Assembly: GCA_963732595.1 (NCBI GenBank)
Contig: CAVSZZ010000002.1
Location: 1,178,001-1,242,000 of the forward strand
From: JAFGXF01 sp963732595
GTDB lineage: Bacteria > Chloroflexota > Anaerolineae > Anaerolineales > Anaerolineaceae
Length of the DNA: 64,000 nt
Direction: 5' to 3'
The position numbers and the translations under genes are program-made. Of this stretch, positions 24,822-33,860 are shown one piece after another; the stretch's first letter is position 1; each line of letters starts with the position of its first letter. Under the pieces are notes generated by a model that saw nothing but the letters and a program-made list of their open reading frames with translations, searched no databases and was not told the DNA's origin.

Positions 24822-25772
24822 ATGCATCCGGTTATTCATCGGTTAATGACCGTATTCTTATTGACCTTTTTATTTGTCGCCTGCACACCCATATCGTTGA
24901 ATCGTCAGGCGTTTCCTTTTACGCCGGTCACCCTGGTTCCATACCAAACGACCGTTGGGACACCTGTTCCACTTACGGGATCTACAGCGGCTACTCTACC
25001 CTCTTCGACGCCGGAGCCTGTCACCTACACTGTGGTAGCTGGCGACAGTCTGTCAACCATTGCTTTTCGTTTTGGGGTGGATTTAAATGCATTGATCCTG
25101 GCCAACCCTGGGGTTAATGCGAATGCCATGCCTATCGGTATGAAATTGGTCATTCCACCAGCTAGAGATGCGGGTGGAACTTATTCAAGCATCACGACAG
25201 GTCTGCCAACTCCAGTCATATATTCAGAAATCAAACCGGATTGTTATCCACTTGAGGATGACCAATGGATCTGCTTTCTGCTTATACACAACTCCCTGGA
25301 TAAGGCTGTCGGTAATATCACCGGCCAGGTAAAAATCATTGGATCCCCGGTCACTTATAATGCAACGTCTCCGCTCGATGTGGTGCTTGCTGGAGAGTCA
25401 ATTCCTTTGATTGCGTGGATAAATGGGGTAGAGATCGAGCCCGAAGCCATGACAGGGAGTCTAACGTCTGCGATCACGATCGATCAGGCAGAGGCTCGTT
25501 ATGAGGGATTTCAGGTCACCCATTATGCAGAGACATATTCAACCGATCGACGTTCGGTCATCATCGATGGCTCACTTACACCGCCTGCCAGTGGGATTCT
25601 TAGAGTCCTGGCATATACACAGGACAAACAGGGACACGTGATTGGTTTCAGGGTATGGGAATCAAGTGATTCGGTACCATCAGGATTGGAACAATCTTTT
25701 CAGATTCATCTTTATAGCCTCGAGGGTACCATAATGAGTATCCACCTGCTTGCTCAAATTGGACTCAAGTGA
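24822..25772 (+). CDS. LysM-domain lipoprotein
   Basis: This 316-residue lipoprotein has signal peptide and lipobox FVAC near residue 21 and a Thr/Pro linker. One LysM domain follows (about residues 68-112: TYTVVAGDSLSTIAFRFGVDL, then GMKLVIP), which binds peptidoglycan or related glycans. The C-terminal 190 residues are strand-rich and resemble an Ig-like or FxLYD-type domain (ICFLLIHNSLDKAVGNITGQV). It is divergent from the TPR gene across about 100 bases. No catalytic residues are seen. Confidence 0.85.
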   Translation: MHPVIHRLMTVFLLTFLFVACTPISLNRQAFPFTPVTLVPYQTTVGTPVPLTGSTAATLPSSTPEPVTYTVVAGDSLSTIAFRFGVDLNALILANPGVNANAMPIGMKLVIPPARDAGGTYSSITTGLPTPVIYSEIKPDCYPLEDDQWICFLLIHNSLDKAVGNITGQVKIIGSPVTYNATSPLDVVLAGESIPLIAWINGVEIEPEAMTGSLTSAITIDQAEARYEGFQVTHYAETYSTDRRSVIIDGSLTPPASGILRVLAYTQDKQGHVIGFRVWESSDSVPSGLEQSFQIHLYSLEGTIMSIHLLAQIGLK

Positions 25773-25841
25773 ATTTGTATGAGTCGTTCTCCCTGTTTAT
25801 TTATAATAATAAACCGTAAGGGATCCATCGGGTAACCCAAC

Positions 25842-27502
25842 ATGCCGGACTTATTGCATATGTTGATAGATTATGATCCAGCAATGATTAAGATCATCGC
25901 CGGGAAATGGGGGCTGGGGATTGAGAACACCTCTCGATTGGATGCCGCCAAAGAGCTGACATCATTGATGTTGGCGCCAGGGGAGGTAAAAAGGATCCTG
26001 AATTCGCTGCCGGCTGGGGCATGCGACTGTCTTTCCATCATTCGAGTCGCAGGGGGGAAACTCCAATGGCAGGATTTCATTCGGAGACATGGACCCATCC
26101 GGGAAATGGGTATTGCCAGGCGCGAACGTGAAGCACCTCACGCCACACCCATCGGTGTAGCCGAGATACTCTGGTATCACGGGCTGATCGGTAGGGCCTT
26201 TTTCGATGTGGGGAGGGAGGTTCAGGAATTTGTTTATATTCCGGACGAATTCATGGATCTGGTCCCCGGTCTTTCCGATAGCACGGTGGCTCCAGAGGTT
26301 GCTACGATCGACCATAAACGATTGCAAATCATCCACGCGGCGGATGATCGCATTCTTGATCACCTGACCTCCTTATCTGGCAGTGGTCCGATCGGGTCGG
26401 GATCCACATGAACTGGTGGATGAATTTAAACTACCCTCAATCACTGAGTGTGAACATTTGTTGAATTTAAGTGGGTTATTGGATGGCGAAGGAAATCCAC
26501 TTCCCGAAGCTGTGAAGTCATTTCTCGCCAAACCGCGAGGGGAGGCTCTTTCTCTGCTGTTTTCGAAATGGTTGTCCAGCCCATCCTTTAATGAGCTGTC
26601 ATTAATGCCAGGGATTATCCTTGAGGGTATCTGGAAGAATGATCCTTTAAAAGCACGTCAGGTGATCATGGAAAAAATCCGGGCTTTGGATGGGTCATGC
26701 TGGTGGAGTATTGATAGTTTCATATCTAGTATGAAATTATCCCAACCCGATTTTCAACGACCAGGGGGTGACTACGATTCCTGGATGATCCGCTCCAGGA
26801 AAAACGGGAACAATCTCAGGGGATATGAGCACTGGGATCAGGTCGAAGGTGCTTTAATACGATATATCCTGCAAGGACCCTTGCACTGGCTTGGTTACAT
26901 TGACCTGGGCGTCTCAAGCAAGCGTGTCCCGCCGGAAGCTTTCCGCTTATCAATATTTGCGGAGTCTCTTGACCACGGGCGATCTCCGGAGAGCATGCTA
27001 GATTGAATCTGGTCATGTCACCGCCTTACGCAATGGCACACTCACTTGCCCGCGTGATGTCCCTCGGGCAACACGGTATTTGTTGGCGCGATTCTGTGAG
27101 CGCGCAGGAGCCAATGATAAAGGGTATCTTTACCGAATCACCGGTCGTTCCCTTAGACAAGCAACCAACCAGGGGTTGCAGACAGAGCAATTATTGGCCC
27201 TGCTGTCACGCCATAGCGGGGGGGTATTGCCAGCCAGCCTGGTGACAGCACTTCAACGAGCAGCCAAAAATGGCTCCCAGGTCTCTTTAAGGCGGGTGGC
27301 TATTCTCCGTGTGTCGAGCGCGGAAGTAATGTTAGAGATCCGAAAATCACCCATCGGACGCTTTCTTGGGGAATCATTGAGCCCAACCATAGTTGTCTTG
27401 CCGTCTGCTGTTATTGAAAGGATTGTCCCGCGGCTGATGGAACTGGGATATATCTGCGACCTTGATGAGGATTTATTGCATGTTCAACCTGACAAGGGGT
27501 AG
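25842..27502 (+). CDS. helicase-associated-domain (PF13625-like) protein, two frameshifts
   Basis: Three consecutive frames make up one gene. The first runs to about 26376, the second from 26377 to about 27001, and the third from 27002 to the stop. Removing one base at each junction joins DHLTSL to LAVVRSGRDPHELVDEF, and SML to IESGHVTALRNGTL. The corrected 552-residue protein ends in a domain like the helicase C-terminal family PF13625: TCPRDVPRATRYLLARFCER, GYLYRITGRSLRQATNQG, and LMELGYICDLDEDLL. Similar domains sit beside XPB-type helicases, but no DEAD/DEAH motor is present here. With two disruptions it could be a pseudogene, though the same +1 pattern hits essential genes nearby. Confidence 0.65.
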
Positions 27503-27529
27503 AATTCGCTTATAGGAAACGAGGTGTTT

Positions 27530-28714
27530 ATGACTGACCGCATCGCTTGGATCAAGGAAGAAATCGCTGGATTAAAAGCTTCCGGGCTCTACAACCGCAT
27601 CAGGACGATCAATTCGCCGCAGGGTGCCTGGTTGGAGGTCGAAGGCAAACGCGTTTTGAATTTTTGCTCGAACAACTACCTGGGCTTGGCGAATCACCCG
27701 AAAGTGGTTGAGGCTGTTCAGGTGGCAGTCAGGAAATACGGCGTTGGTCCGGGGGCTGTCCGCTCGATTGCCGGAACGATGCAACTGCACATCGATCTTG
27801 AAGCCAGGTTGGCAAAATTTAAACGGGTAGAAGGAACGATCACCTTTCAATCTGGATTCAATGCCAACACCGCCACGATTCCAGCCCTGGTAGGTAAAGA
27901 GGATATGATCTTCTCGGATGAGCTGAATCATGCCAGCATCATCGATGGATCACGTTTGTCCGGTGCTGAGATCATGCGTTATAAACATGCCAATGTTGAA
28001 GATTTGGAGAGGGTTATCCGGGAGGCGGAAGGAAAATACCGGCGTGCACTCATCATTACAGATGGAGTCTTTTCGATGGATGGGGATGTTGCACCGCTGG
28101 ATGAGATCTACAAAGTGTCGAGCAAGTACGACATCCTGTTGCTTGTTGATGATGCACATGGGGAAGGTGTGTTAGGTGAAGGCGGCCGGGGAATCGTTGA
28201 CCATTTTAAATTACATGGAAAGGTGGATGTGGAGGTTGGCACATTCTCGAAGGCATTTGGCGTCATGGGGGGCGCTGTCGCTGGTAACCCGATCGTGGTC
28301 GAATGGTTGCGTCAGCGAGGGCGGCCCTTCCTGTTCTCATCTGCCATGACCGTTCCGGATGCCGCAGCCTGTATTGCATCCATCGACCTTTTGGAAAGCT
28401 CGACTGAGTTGGTCGATCGATTATGGGAAAATGCACGCTATTTTAAAGCCGAGATGAAACGGCTTGGTTTCAATACGGGTGTCTCAAGCACCCCGATCAC
28501 TCCGGTCATGCTCGGGGAGGCTCCCCTGGCGCAGGAATTCAGCCGAGCTTTATTCGAAGAGAGTGTGTTTGCGATGCCGCTTGGTTTTCCGACTGTTCCT
28601 GCCGGAAAGGCGCGTATCCGTGTGATGATCTCGGCGGCCCATTCCCAGGCTGACCTGGATCAAAGTCTGTCAGCCTTTGAAAAAGTTGGAACAAAACTGG
28701 CTGTCATCGCATAA
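27530..28714 (+). CDS. kbl: glycine C-acetyltransferase / 2-amino-3-ketobutyrate CoA ligase
   Basis: This PLP enzyme of the alpha-oxoamine synthase family cleaves 2-amino-3-ketobutyrate to glycine and acetyl-CoA in threonine breakdown. The ATG at 27530 follows GAGGTG. Marks are NFCSNNYLGLANHP, SDELNHASIIDG, LLVDDAHGEGVLG (PLP Asp and His) and GTFSKAFGVMGG, which contains the PLP lysine. About 394 residues is standard. No tdh gene is adjacent, so closely related AONS-type activities cannot be excluded, but the sequence is very KBL-like. Confidence 0.9.
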   Translation: MTDRIAWIKEEIAGLKASGLYNRIRTINSPQGAWLEVEGKRVLNFCSNNYLGLANHPKVVEAVQVAVRKYGVGPGAVRSIAGTMQLHIDLEARLAKFKRVEGTITFQSGFNANTATIPALVGKEDMIFSDELNHASIIDGSRLSGAEIMRYKHANVEDLERVIREAEGKYRRALIITDGVFSMDGDVAPLDEIYKVSSKYDILLLVDDAHGEGVLGEGGRGIVDHFKLHGKVDVEVGTFSKAFGVMGGAVAGNPIVVEWLRQRGRPFLFSSAMTVPDAAACIASIDLLESSTELVDRLWENARYFKAEMKRLGFNTGVSSTPITPVMLGEAPLAQEFSRALFEESVFAMPLGFPTVPAGKARIRVMISAAHSQADLDQSLSAFEKVGTKLAVIA

Positions 28715-28717
28715 ATA

Positions 28718-28744
28718 AAACCGAGGCTAAAAGCCTCGGTTTTT
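28718..28744 (+). terminator. terminator of kbl
   Basis: ACCGAGGC pairs with GCCTCGGT around TAAAA, followed by TTTTT. It begins four bases after the kbl stop. Confidence 0.9.
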
Positions 28745-28759
28745 CTTCCAGATGGCGTC

Positions 28760-29125
28760 TCAGGATTTAGGTTCATCTACATCGTGGAATTCCGCATCCA
28801 CGACCGGGGGCTCTTCCGGAGAGGGTTGGGGTGTGGCAGGCGTCAGTCGCTTTTGTAAAATGCGCATGTGCTCATCGACAATTTCATCCGGTACCAACTC
28901 GACGAACAGGTAGGTTCCCAACCACATGATGAGAGCATCATCCACTACCGGCATGAATTCGGGGACGACCAGATATACCAGGGTGCTGAGAGGTAACAGC
29001 TTTAAGAAAAAACTGACGCGCTTATCCCGCAGCAGACGGATAATTAGCTTGACACGCGTTCCAATATCCTGAAAAAACCCCCCGCCGGAACTTTTGACGA
29101 TTTGTTTACCAATATCACCGGACAT
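28760..29125 (-). CDS. DUF1232/YkvA-like small membrane protein
   Basis: This 121-residue protein has a helical segment KLIIRLLRDKRVSFFLKLLPLS and then STLVYLVVPEFMPVVDDALIMWLG, which resembles the DUF1232 pattern of a P-x-D-x-I/L-P-D membrane loop. The tail is acidic and Pro-rich (ATPQPSPEEPPVVDAEFHD). It lies downstream of prmA on the same strand with a gap of about 50 bases, so it may be the last gene of the heat-shock transcript. Function is unknown. Confidence 0.6.
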   Translation of the reverse strand: MSGDIGKQIVKSSGGGFFQDIGTRVKLIIRLLRDKRVSFFLKLLPLSTLVYLVVPEFMPVVDDALIMWLGTYLFVELVPDEIVDEHMRILQKRLTPATPQPSPEEPPVVDAEFHDVDEPKS

Positions 29126-29176
29126 AATATTTACTCCACTTCGGATTATATCGCATCCGTATTAACATACGGTTAA

Positions 29177-30107
29177 TTATCCGATGGGTTTTTCAAAGAC
29201 CAGCGCAACCCAATCTTCCTGCCCGGCTGTTTGAACCGCCTTGAATCCGGCTTCTGTGCCCGCTGCCAGTACGCGCTCTACTTGGTGATCCAGTATGCCA
29301 GACAGGATCAAATATCCTCCGGGTGCCACCAGATCCCCCAATCCCACTTTGAACAAGTCGATGATGACCGGCGCCAGGATGTTTGCCAGAACAAGCGGGG
29401 CCTGGTGCATGTTGAAACTACCGGATAATACCTCATGAACAGAGCCCAATCCAATCTCGATTCCGGTAGGTTAAGCCATTCAGCCTGGCGTTATCCAGGG
29501 TGGCTTGGGTGGAGAGCGGGTCGATGTCAACCGCCAGTGTATGCCGGGCGCCCAATAGACTAGCAGCGATAGACAGGATTCCGGAGCCACACCCGATATC
29601 GATCACATCCATTTCGGGTTTGAGATATTTCTCACTGAGCAAGAGGCATAACTGGGTGGTGGGATGCGTTCCAGTTCCGAAAGCCATGTTGGGATCTATT
29701 CGCAATGGAATGCGCTTAAGATCGGGATTTTCCAGCCAGGGGGGCAGGATCATTAATTTATTACCAATCAGGATCGGGTGATATTTTTCTTTCCATTTTT
29801 CCATCCAGTTTTGATCTTGAATGGTTTGGAATTTGATTTCAGGTAACGCCTGGATAGTTCCCAGGTGCCAAAGCGCCTGTTCGATGAGGGTGCGTTTTTC
29901 TTCAAGTAACTCATCTGCTACTATGTAACCACAGATGCGGGCTTCTCCACCGGTTGAATAATGCTCTCCGGATGGGTCATACTTCACCACGTTTTCTATG
30001 ACCACGCCCCCGGTGATATACCGCGTGAGGACATCGCTGACCGCTTCGGCCAATTCTCCACTGACGACTAGGCTGATCTCAAGCCATTCTTGCTTTTTAT
30101 CAACCAC
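29177..30107 (-). CDS. prmA: ribosomal protein L11 methyltransferase, frameshifted
   Basis: PrmA methylates ribosomal protein L11 using SAM. The N-terminal part starts EWLEISLVVSGELAEAVSDVL and includes QNWMEKWKEKYHPILIG. MAFGTGTHPTTQLCLL and VIDIGCGSGILSIAASLLGA are the diagnostic SAM-binding motifs. A +1 shift near 29461 separates these from the end, which resumes IGLGSVHEVLSGSF and continues VLANILAPVIIDLF and GGYLILSGIL. Corrected length is about 309 residues. The GTG start overlaps the dnaJ stop by eight bases. PrmA next to DnaJ is a common arrangement in Gram-positive-type heat-shock operons. Confidence 0.88.
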
Positions 30108-31215
30108 CCATCGTTTCCTTTAATCGATCGAGGAAGCTTTTTTCTTGAGGTACTGCTTCGCTGCCAAGTGTGTCTGCCAGTTTCTTGAAAAGTTGACGCT
30201 GTTCGGAGGATATGCGCGTTGGAATATCCACATTGATGATCACCAATTGATCACCCCGGCCATTGTTCCGCAATCTGGGAACGCCCTTGCCTTTAATATT
30301 AAATACCTTGCCGGGTTGGGTTCCAGCGGGTATCTTCATCTTCTCAATGCCATCCACTGTTGGAACTTCGATCTCGGCCCCCAGGACAGCCTGGCTGAGG
30401 TTGATATTCAGGTTCAATAGGATGTCATTGGACTGCCGTTTGAAATATTTATGGGGCGAGACGGTGAGCTCAATAAAATAGTTGCCATTGGGCCCGCCGT
30501 TGGTGCCTGGCTGCCCTTCACCTGCCAGGCGTACCTGCGTGCCGTTATCCACACCAGCTGGGATCGGGATCACCTTCTTAATGGTTTTGCGTTCCAGGCC
30601 GCGACCGCGGCAAACCCTGCAGGGATTTGTGATCACCTGCCCTGAACCACTGCAGGTTGGGCAGGTTACTACTTGGACCATGGAGCCAAGGAAAGTCTGA
30701 TGAACCTGGCGGACTTCGCCGTTTCCGTTGCAGGTCGAGCAACGGACTGGTTGCGTCCCGGGTTCACTGCCGTTGCCCTTGCAGGCATGGCAGCTCTCAT
30801 CGCGCGAGATCTCGATCTCCTTTTCAACCCCGAAAACGGCTTCCTCAAATGTCAGCCGAATACGGCTGGTTAGATCCTGCCCGCGATGAGGGGCGTTGCG
30901 TGAGCGCTTACCGCGCATCCCACCAAAGCCGAAGAACTCACCAAACAGGTCCGACAGATCGATGGTCGAGAAATCCGGCATCCCGCCCATATTATTAACC
31001 CCGGCATGACCATAGCGGTCATAGGCGGCGCGCCGCTGTTGATCTGAGAGCACTGCATAAGCCTCATTGGCTTCTTTGAACATTTCCTCAGCATCCGGCG
31101 CTTTGTTTACATCCGGGTGGTACTGTCGGGCCAGATTCCGGAAAGCTGTCTTGATCGCATCCGGGCTGGCATCGCGTGGGACACCAAGTATCTCGTAGTA
31201 GTCTCTTTTGGTCAT
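30100..31215 (-). CDS. dnaJ: chaperone protein DnaJ
   Basis: DnaJ delivers clients to DnaK and stimulates its ATPase. This 371-residue protein has the full type I set: a J domain with HPD (LARQYHPDVNKAP), a Gly/Phe-rich segment (FGEFFGFGGMRGKRS), four zinc repeats of CxxCxGxG type (CHACKGNG, CSTCNGNG, CPTCSGSG, CRVCRGRG), and the C-terminal client-binding domains. It lies 78 bases downstream of dnaK with a hairpin in the gap and overlaps prmA. Confidence 0.97.
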   Translation of the reverse strand: MTKRDYYEILGVPRDASPDAIKTAFRNLARQYHPDVNKAPDAEEMFKEANEAYAVLSDQQRRAAYDRYGHAGVNNMGGMPDFSTIDLSDLFGEFFGFGGMRGKRSRNAPHRGQDLTSRIRLTFEEAVFGVEKEIEISRDESCHACKGNGSEPGTQPVRCSTCNGNGEVRQVHQTFLGSMVQVVTCPTCSGSGQVITNPCRVCRGRGLERKTIKKVIPIPAGVDNGTQVRLAGEGQPGTNGGPNGNYFIELTVSPHKYFKRQSNDILLNLNINLSQAVLGAEIEVPTVDGIEKMKIPAGTQPGKVFNIKGKGVPRLRNNGRGDQLVIINVDIPTRISSEQRQLFKKLADTLGSEAVPQEKSFLDRLKETMGG

Positions 31216-31240
31216 GAAGGTTCGCTAGTTTAAGGGTAAA

Positions 31241-31269
31241 CGGGTACCGGAGTATATCTCCGGTACCCG
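31241..31269 (-). other. perfect hairpin between dnaK and dnaJ
   Basis: CGGGTACCGGAG pairs over 12 bases with CTCCGGTACCCG around a five-base TATAT loop, in the 78-base gap between dnaK and dnaJ. On the transcribed strand only three T residues follow, so it is a weak terminator at most. It may act as a partial attenuator or a 3' stabiliser that lowers dnaJ and prmA relative to dnaK. Confidence 0.7.
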
Positions 31270-31293
31270 ATCTCTGTTTTAATTAATCACAGC

Positions 31294-33211
31294 TCAGACT
31301 TGTTTGAACTCGCCATCAACAACATCTTCACCGCTGCCATCGCCATCCGGGTTGGGGGGTGGGGTGTTACCGGCATCTTCTTCAGGCTTGGGTTGTTCGG
31401 GGGCTGCCTGCTGATAGGCACTCGAGCCGATCTTCTGGATGGTCTCACCCAGGGCATCGGTATCACGGCGAATCGCCTCAACATCCTCGGTGTTCAGCGT
31501 TTCCCGCAGCTTGCGAACCCCATCTTCGGTTTGCTGCTTGACATCGGCCGGAACTTTGTCACCCAGGTCCTTGAGGGATTTCTCGGCAGTATAAATGGTA
31601 TTGTCTGCCCGGTTCCTGGCCTCGATCAGGTCTTTGCGCTTGCGATCGGTCTCAGCGTTAGTTTCGGCTTCCTTGCGCATGCGCTCGATCTCAGCATCGC
31701 TCAAGCCGGAGGAAGCAGTGATGGTGATGTGCTGGCTGCGTCCTGTGGCTTTATCTGCCGCCGTGACGTTTAGAATACCATTGGCATCGATATCAAAGGT
31801 GACTTCGACCTGCGGGATGCCACGTGGCGCCGGTGGAATACCATCCAGGTTGAATTTTCCGAGTGATTTATTATCGGTCGCAAGTGGGCGTTCGCCCTGC
31901 AATACGTTCACTTCCACAGAAGTTTGATTGTCCGATGCAGTCGAAAAGATCTGGCTCTTGCGAGCCGGGATGGTGGTATTGCGTTCGATCAGGGGTGTTG
32001 CAACGCCGCCCAGGGTCTCGATTGAGAGGGTCAGCGGGGTGACATCCAGTAGCAAGATATCTTTGACCTCACCACCCAGCACGCCTGCCTGGATGGCTGC
32101 ACCAACGGCCACAACCTCATCCGGATTGACACCCTTTGCAAGGCTCCTTGTTGTTGAATTCCTTTCGTACAGCTTCCTGTACCGCTGGCATGCGGGTCAT
32201 GCCGCCAACCATAACGATCTCGTTGATATCAGATGCCTTGAGATTGGCATCTGAAATTGCATGTCTGACTGGCTCGAGACTGCGGGCAATCAGGTCGCCG
32301 GTCAACTGTTCCAGCTTGGAGCGGGTCAGGTTCATGACCAGATGTTTCGGACCGCTGGCGTCGGCCGTGATATACGGCAGGTTGATCTCTGCCTGCATGA
32401 CGCTTGACAACTCGATCTTGGCTTTTTCTGCTGCTTCCCTGAGGCGTTGAAGTGCCTGGCGGTCACCGCGCAGATCAATACCGGATTCCTTCTTGTATTC
32501 ATCTGCAATGTGGTCGATGATACGGGTATCAAAATCGTCACCACCCAGGAAGGTGTCACCCGAGGTCGAGCGCACCTGGAAGACACCATCACCGACATCC
32601 AGAATGGAAATATCGAAAGTGCCGCCGCCCAGGTCGTAAACAGCAATGACCTCGTTTTTCTTCTTGTCCAAGCCATAAGCCAGGGATGAGGCGGTCGGCT
32701 CGTTGATGATCCGCAATACTTCAAGGCCGGCGATCTTGCCGGCATCTTTGGTCGCATTGCGTTGAGCGTCGTTAAAGTATGCAGGAACAGTGATGACTGC
32801 TTGGGTGATCGACTCGCCCAGGTAGGCTTCTGCATCTGTTTTTAATTTCGACAGGATCATGGCGGATACTTCTGGCGGGGAGTATTCCTTGCCATCCAGA
32901 ACCACGCGCACATCACCATTCCCAGCCCGGCTGACCTTGTAGGGCACGCGCCCAAGGGTCCGTTGGACTTCTGGATCATCGAATTTGCGACCCATGAAAC
33001 GTTTGATGGAGAATACAGTATTCTCCGGATTCACAACCGCCTGGTTGCGGGCTACGCGGCCCACCATGCGTTCGTGGTTCTTGTTAACCGCCACCACCGA
33101 TGGTACCAGCCGTTCACCTTCTGCAGAGGGGATGACAACCGGTTCCCCCCCCAGCATGACCGCAGCCACCGAGTTGGTAGTGCCCAGATCGATTCCTATT
33201 ATTTTTCCCAT
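31294..33211 (-). CDS. dnaK: chaperone protein DnaK (Hsp70), frameshifted
   Basis: DnaK is the main Hsp70 chaperone. The nucleotide-binding domain begins MGKIIGIDLGTTNSVAAVM and contains AYFNDAQRNATKDAGKIAGL, IAVYDLGGGTFDISIL and VMVGGMTRMPAVQ. A +1 shift at about 32131 ends the first frame after EPCKG; dropping one base restores VNPDEVVAVGAAIQAGVL. The linker DILLLDVTPLTLSIE and the substrate-binding domain follow, with a Pro/Glu-rich C-terminal tail. Corrected length is about 638 residues. Because dnaK is normally indispensable for stress survival and is otherwise perfect, a sequence error is much more likely than a real mutation. Confidence 0.95.
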
Positions 33212-33225
33212 TTTTTATATGTCTC

Positions 33226-33831
33226 CTAGCTTGCCACCCTGACGCGAGCCGGACGAATGATCCGGTCCCCCATCTGGTAGCCTGGTGAAATGACTTCGAT
33301 GATCTGACCGCTTTCATAGTCAGGATTATCTTCCTGAACCACTGCTTCGTGCATAGTTGGATCAAACATCTCCCCGACGGGAACGATCTGTTTGATGCCT
33401 TCCTTTTCAAGCAGGGCCACAAGTTTACGATAAATGAATTCTATGCCTTCAACCCATGCCGGGCTTTCTGATTCGCTCGGGCGGGATTTCAAGGCTCGTT
33501 CAAGGTCGTCCTGGAGAACCAGATACTTCAGAACGACGTCTGCCGATGCGTTGGCGTGGGCCATCTCGCGCTCGCGCTCAATACGCTTCTTATAATTCAG
33601 GAAATCAGCCCGTTCTCGCTGCCAGCTGTCAATGTATTCCTTCTCTTTGGATCTGGCCTCCTCGAGCTGATTTTGCAATGCATCATATTCCTCCATGGTC
33701 AACGCGACCATGGTTTGTTGCGATTGGGACTCACTTTCGGGAGTGCTATCCGGAGAGGGGTTATCTCGTTTAGGAAGAGATTGATTCTCCTCGGGCTTGT
33801 TCTCGGAATTTTTTTTCTTGTGTTCTGTCAT
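33226..33831 (-). CDS. grpE: nucleotide exchange factor GrpE
   Basis: GrpE releases ADP from DnaK. The ATG at 33831 (MTEHKKKNSENKPEE) has GGAG at a good distance, and an earlier in-frame ATG is less likely. A charged disordered head and a long coiled coil (EEYDALQNQLEEARSKEKEYIDSW) precede the conserved core RADFLNYKKRIEREREMAHA and the C-terminal beta part FDPTMHEAVVQEDN ... VISPGYQMGDRIIRPARVRV. About 201 residues is typical. It lies 14 bases upstream of dnaK. Confidence 0.95.
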   Translation of the reverse strand: MTEHKKKNSENKPEENQSLPKRDNPSPDSTPESESQSQQTMVALTMEEYDALQNQLEEARSKEKEYIDSWQRERADFLNYKKRIEREREMAHANASADVVLKYLVLQDDLERALKSRPSESESPAWVEGIEFIYRKLVALLEKEGIKQIVPVGEMFDPTMHEAVVQEDNPDYESGQIIEVISPGYQMGDRIIRPARVRVAS

Positions 33832-33860
33832 ACTATACTCCACTGATGACCTGAATCTGT

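Noticed and set aside
30657..30998. Open frames on the plus strand over dnaJ and dnaK
   Set aside because: They are shadows of well-conserved minus-strand chaperone genes.
1..33211. Programmed +1 frameshifting in dnaK, prmA and others
   Set aside because: The eight sites share no slippery codon, stop codon or upstream Shine-Dalgarno pattern, and dnaK is not known to use recoding. Insertion errors explain them better.
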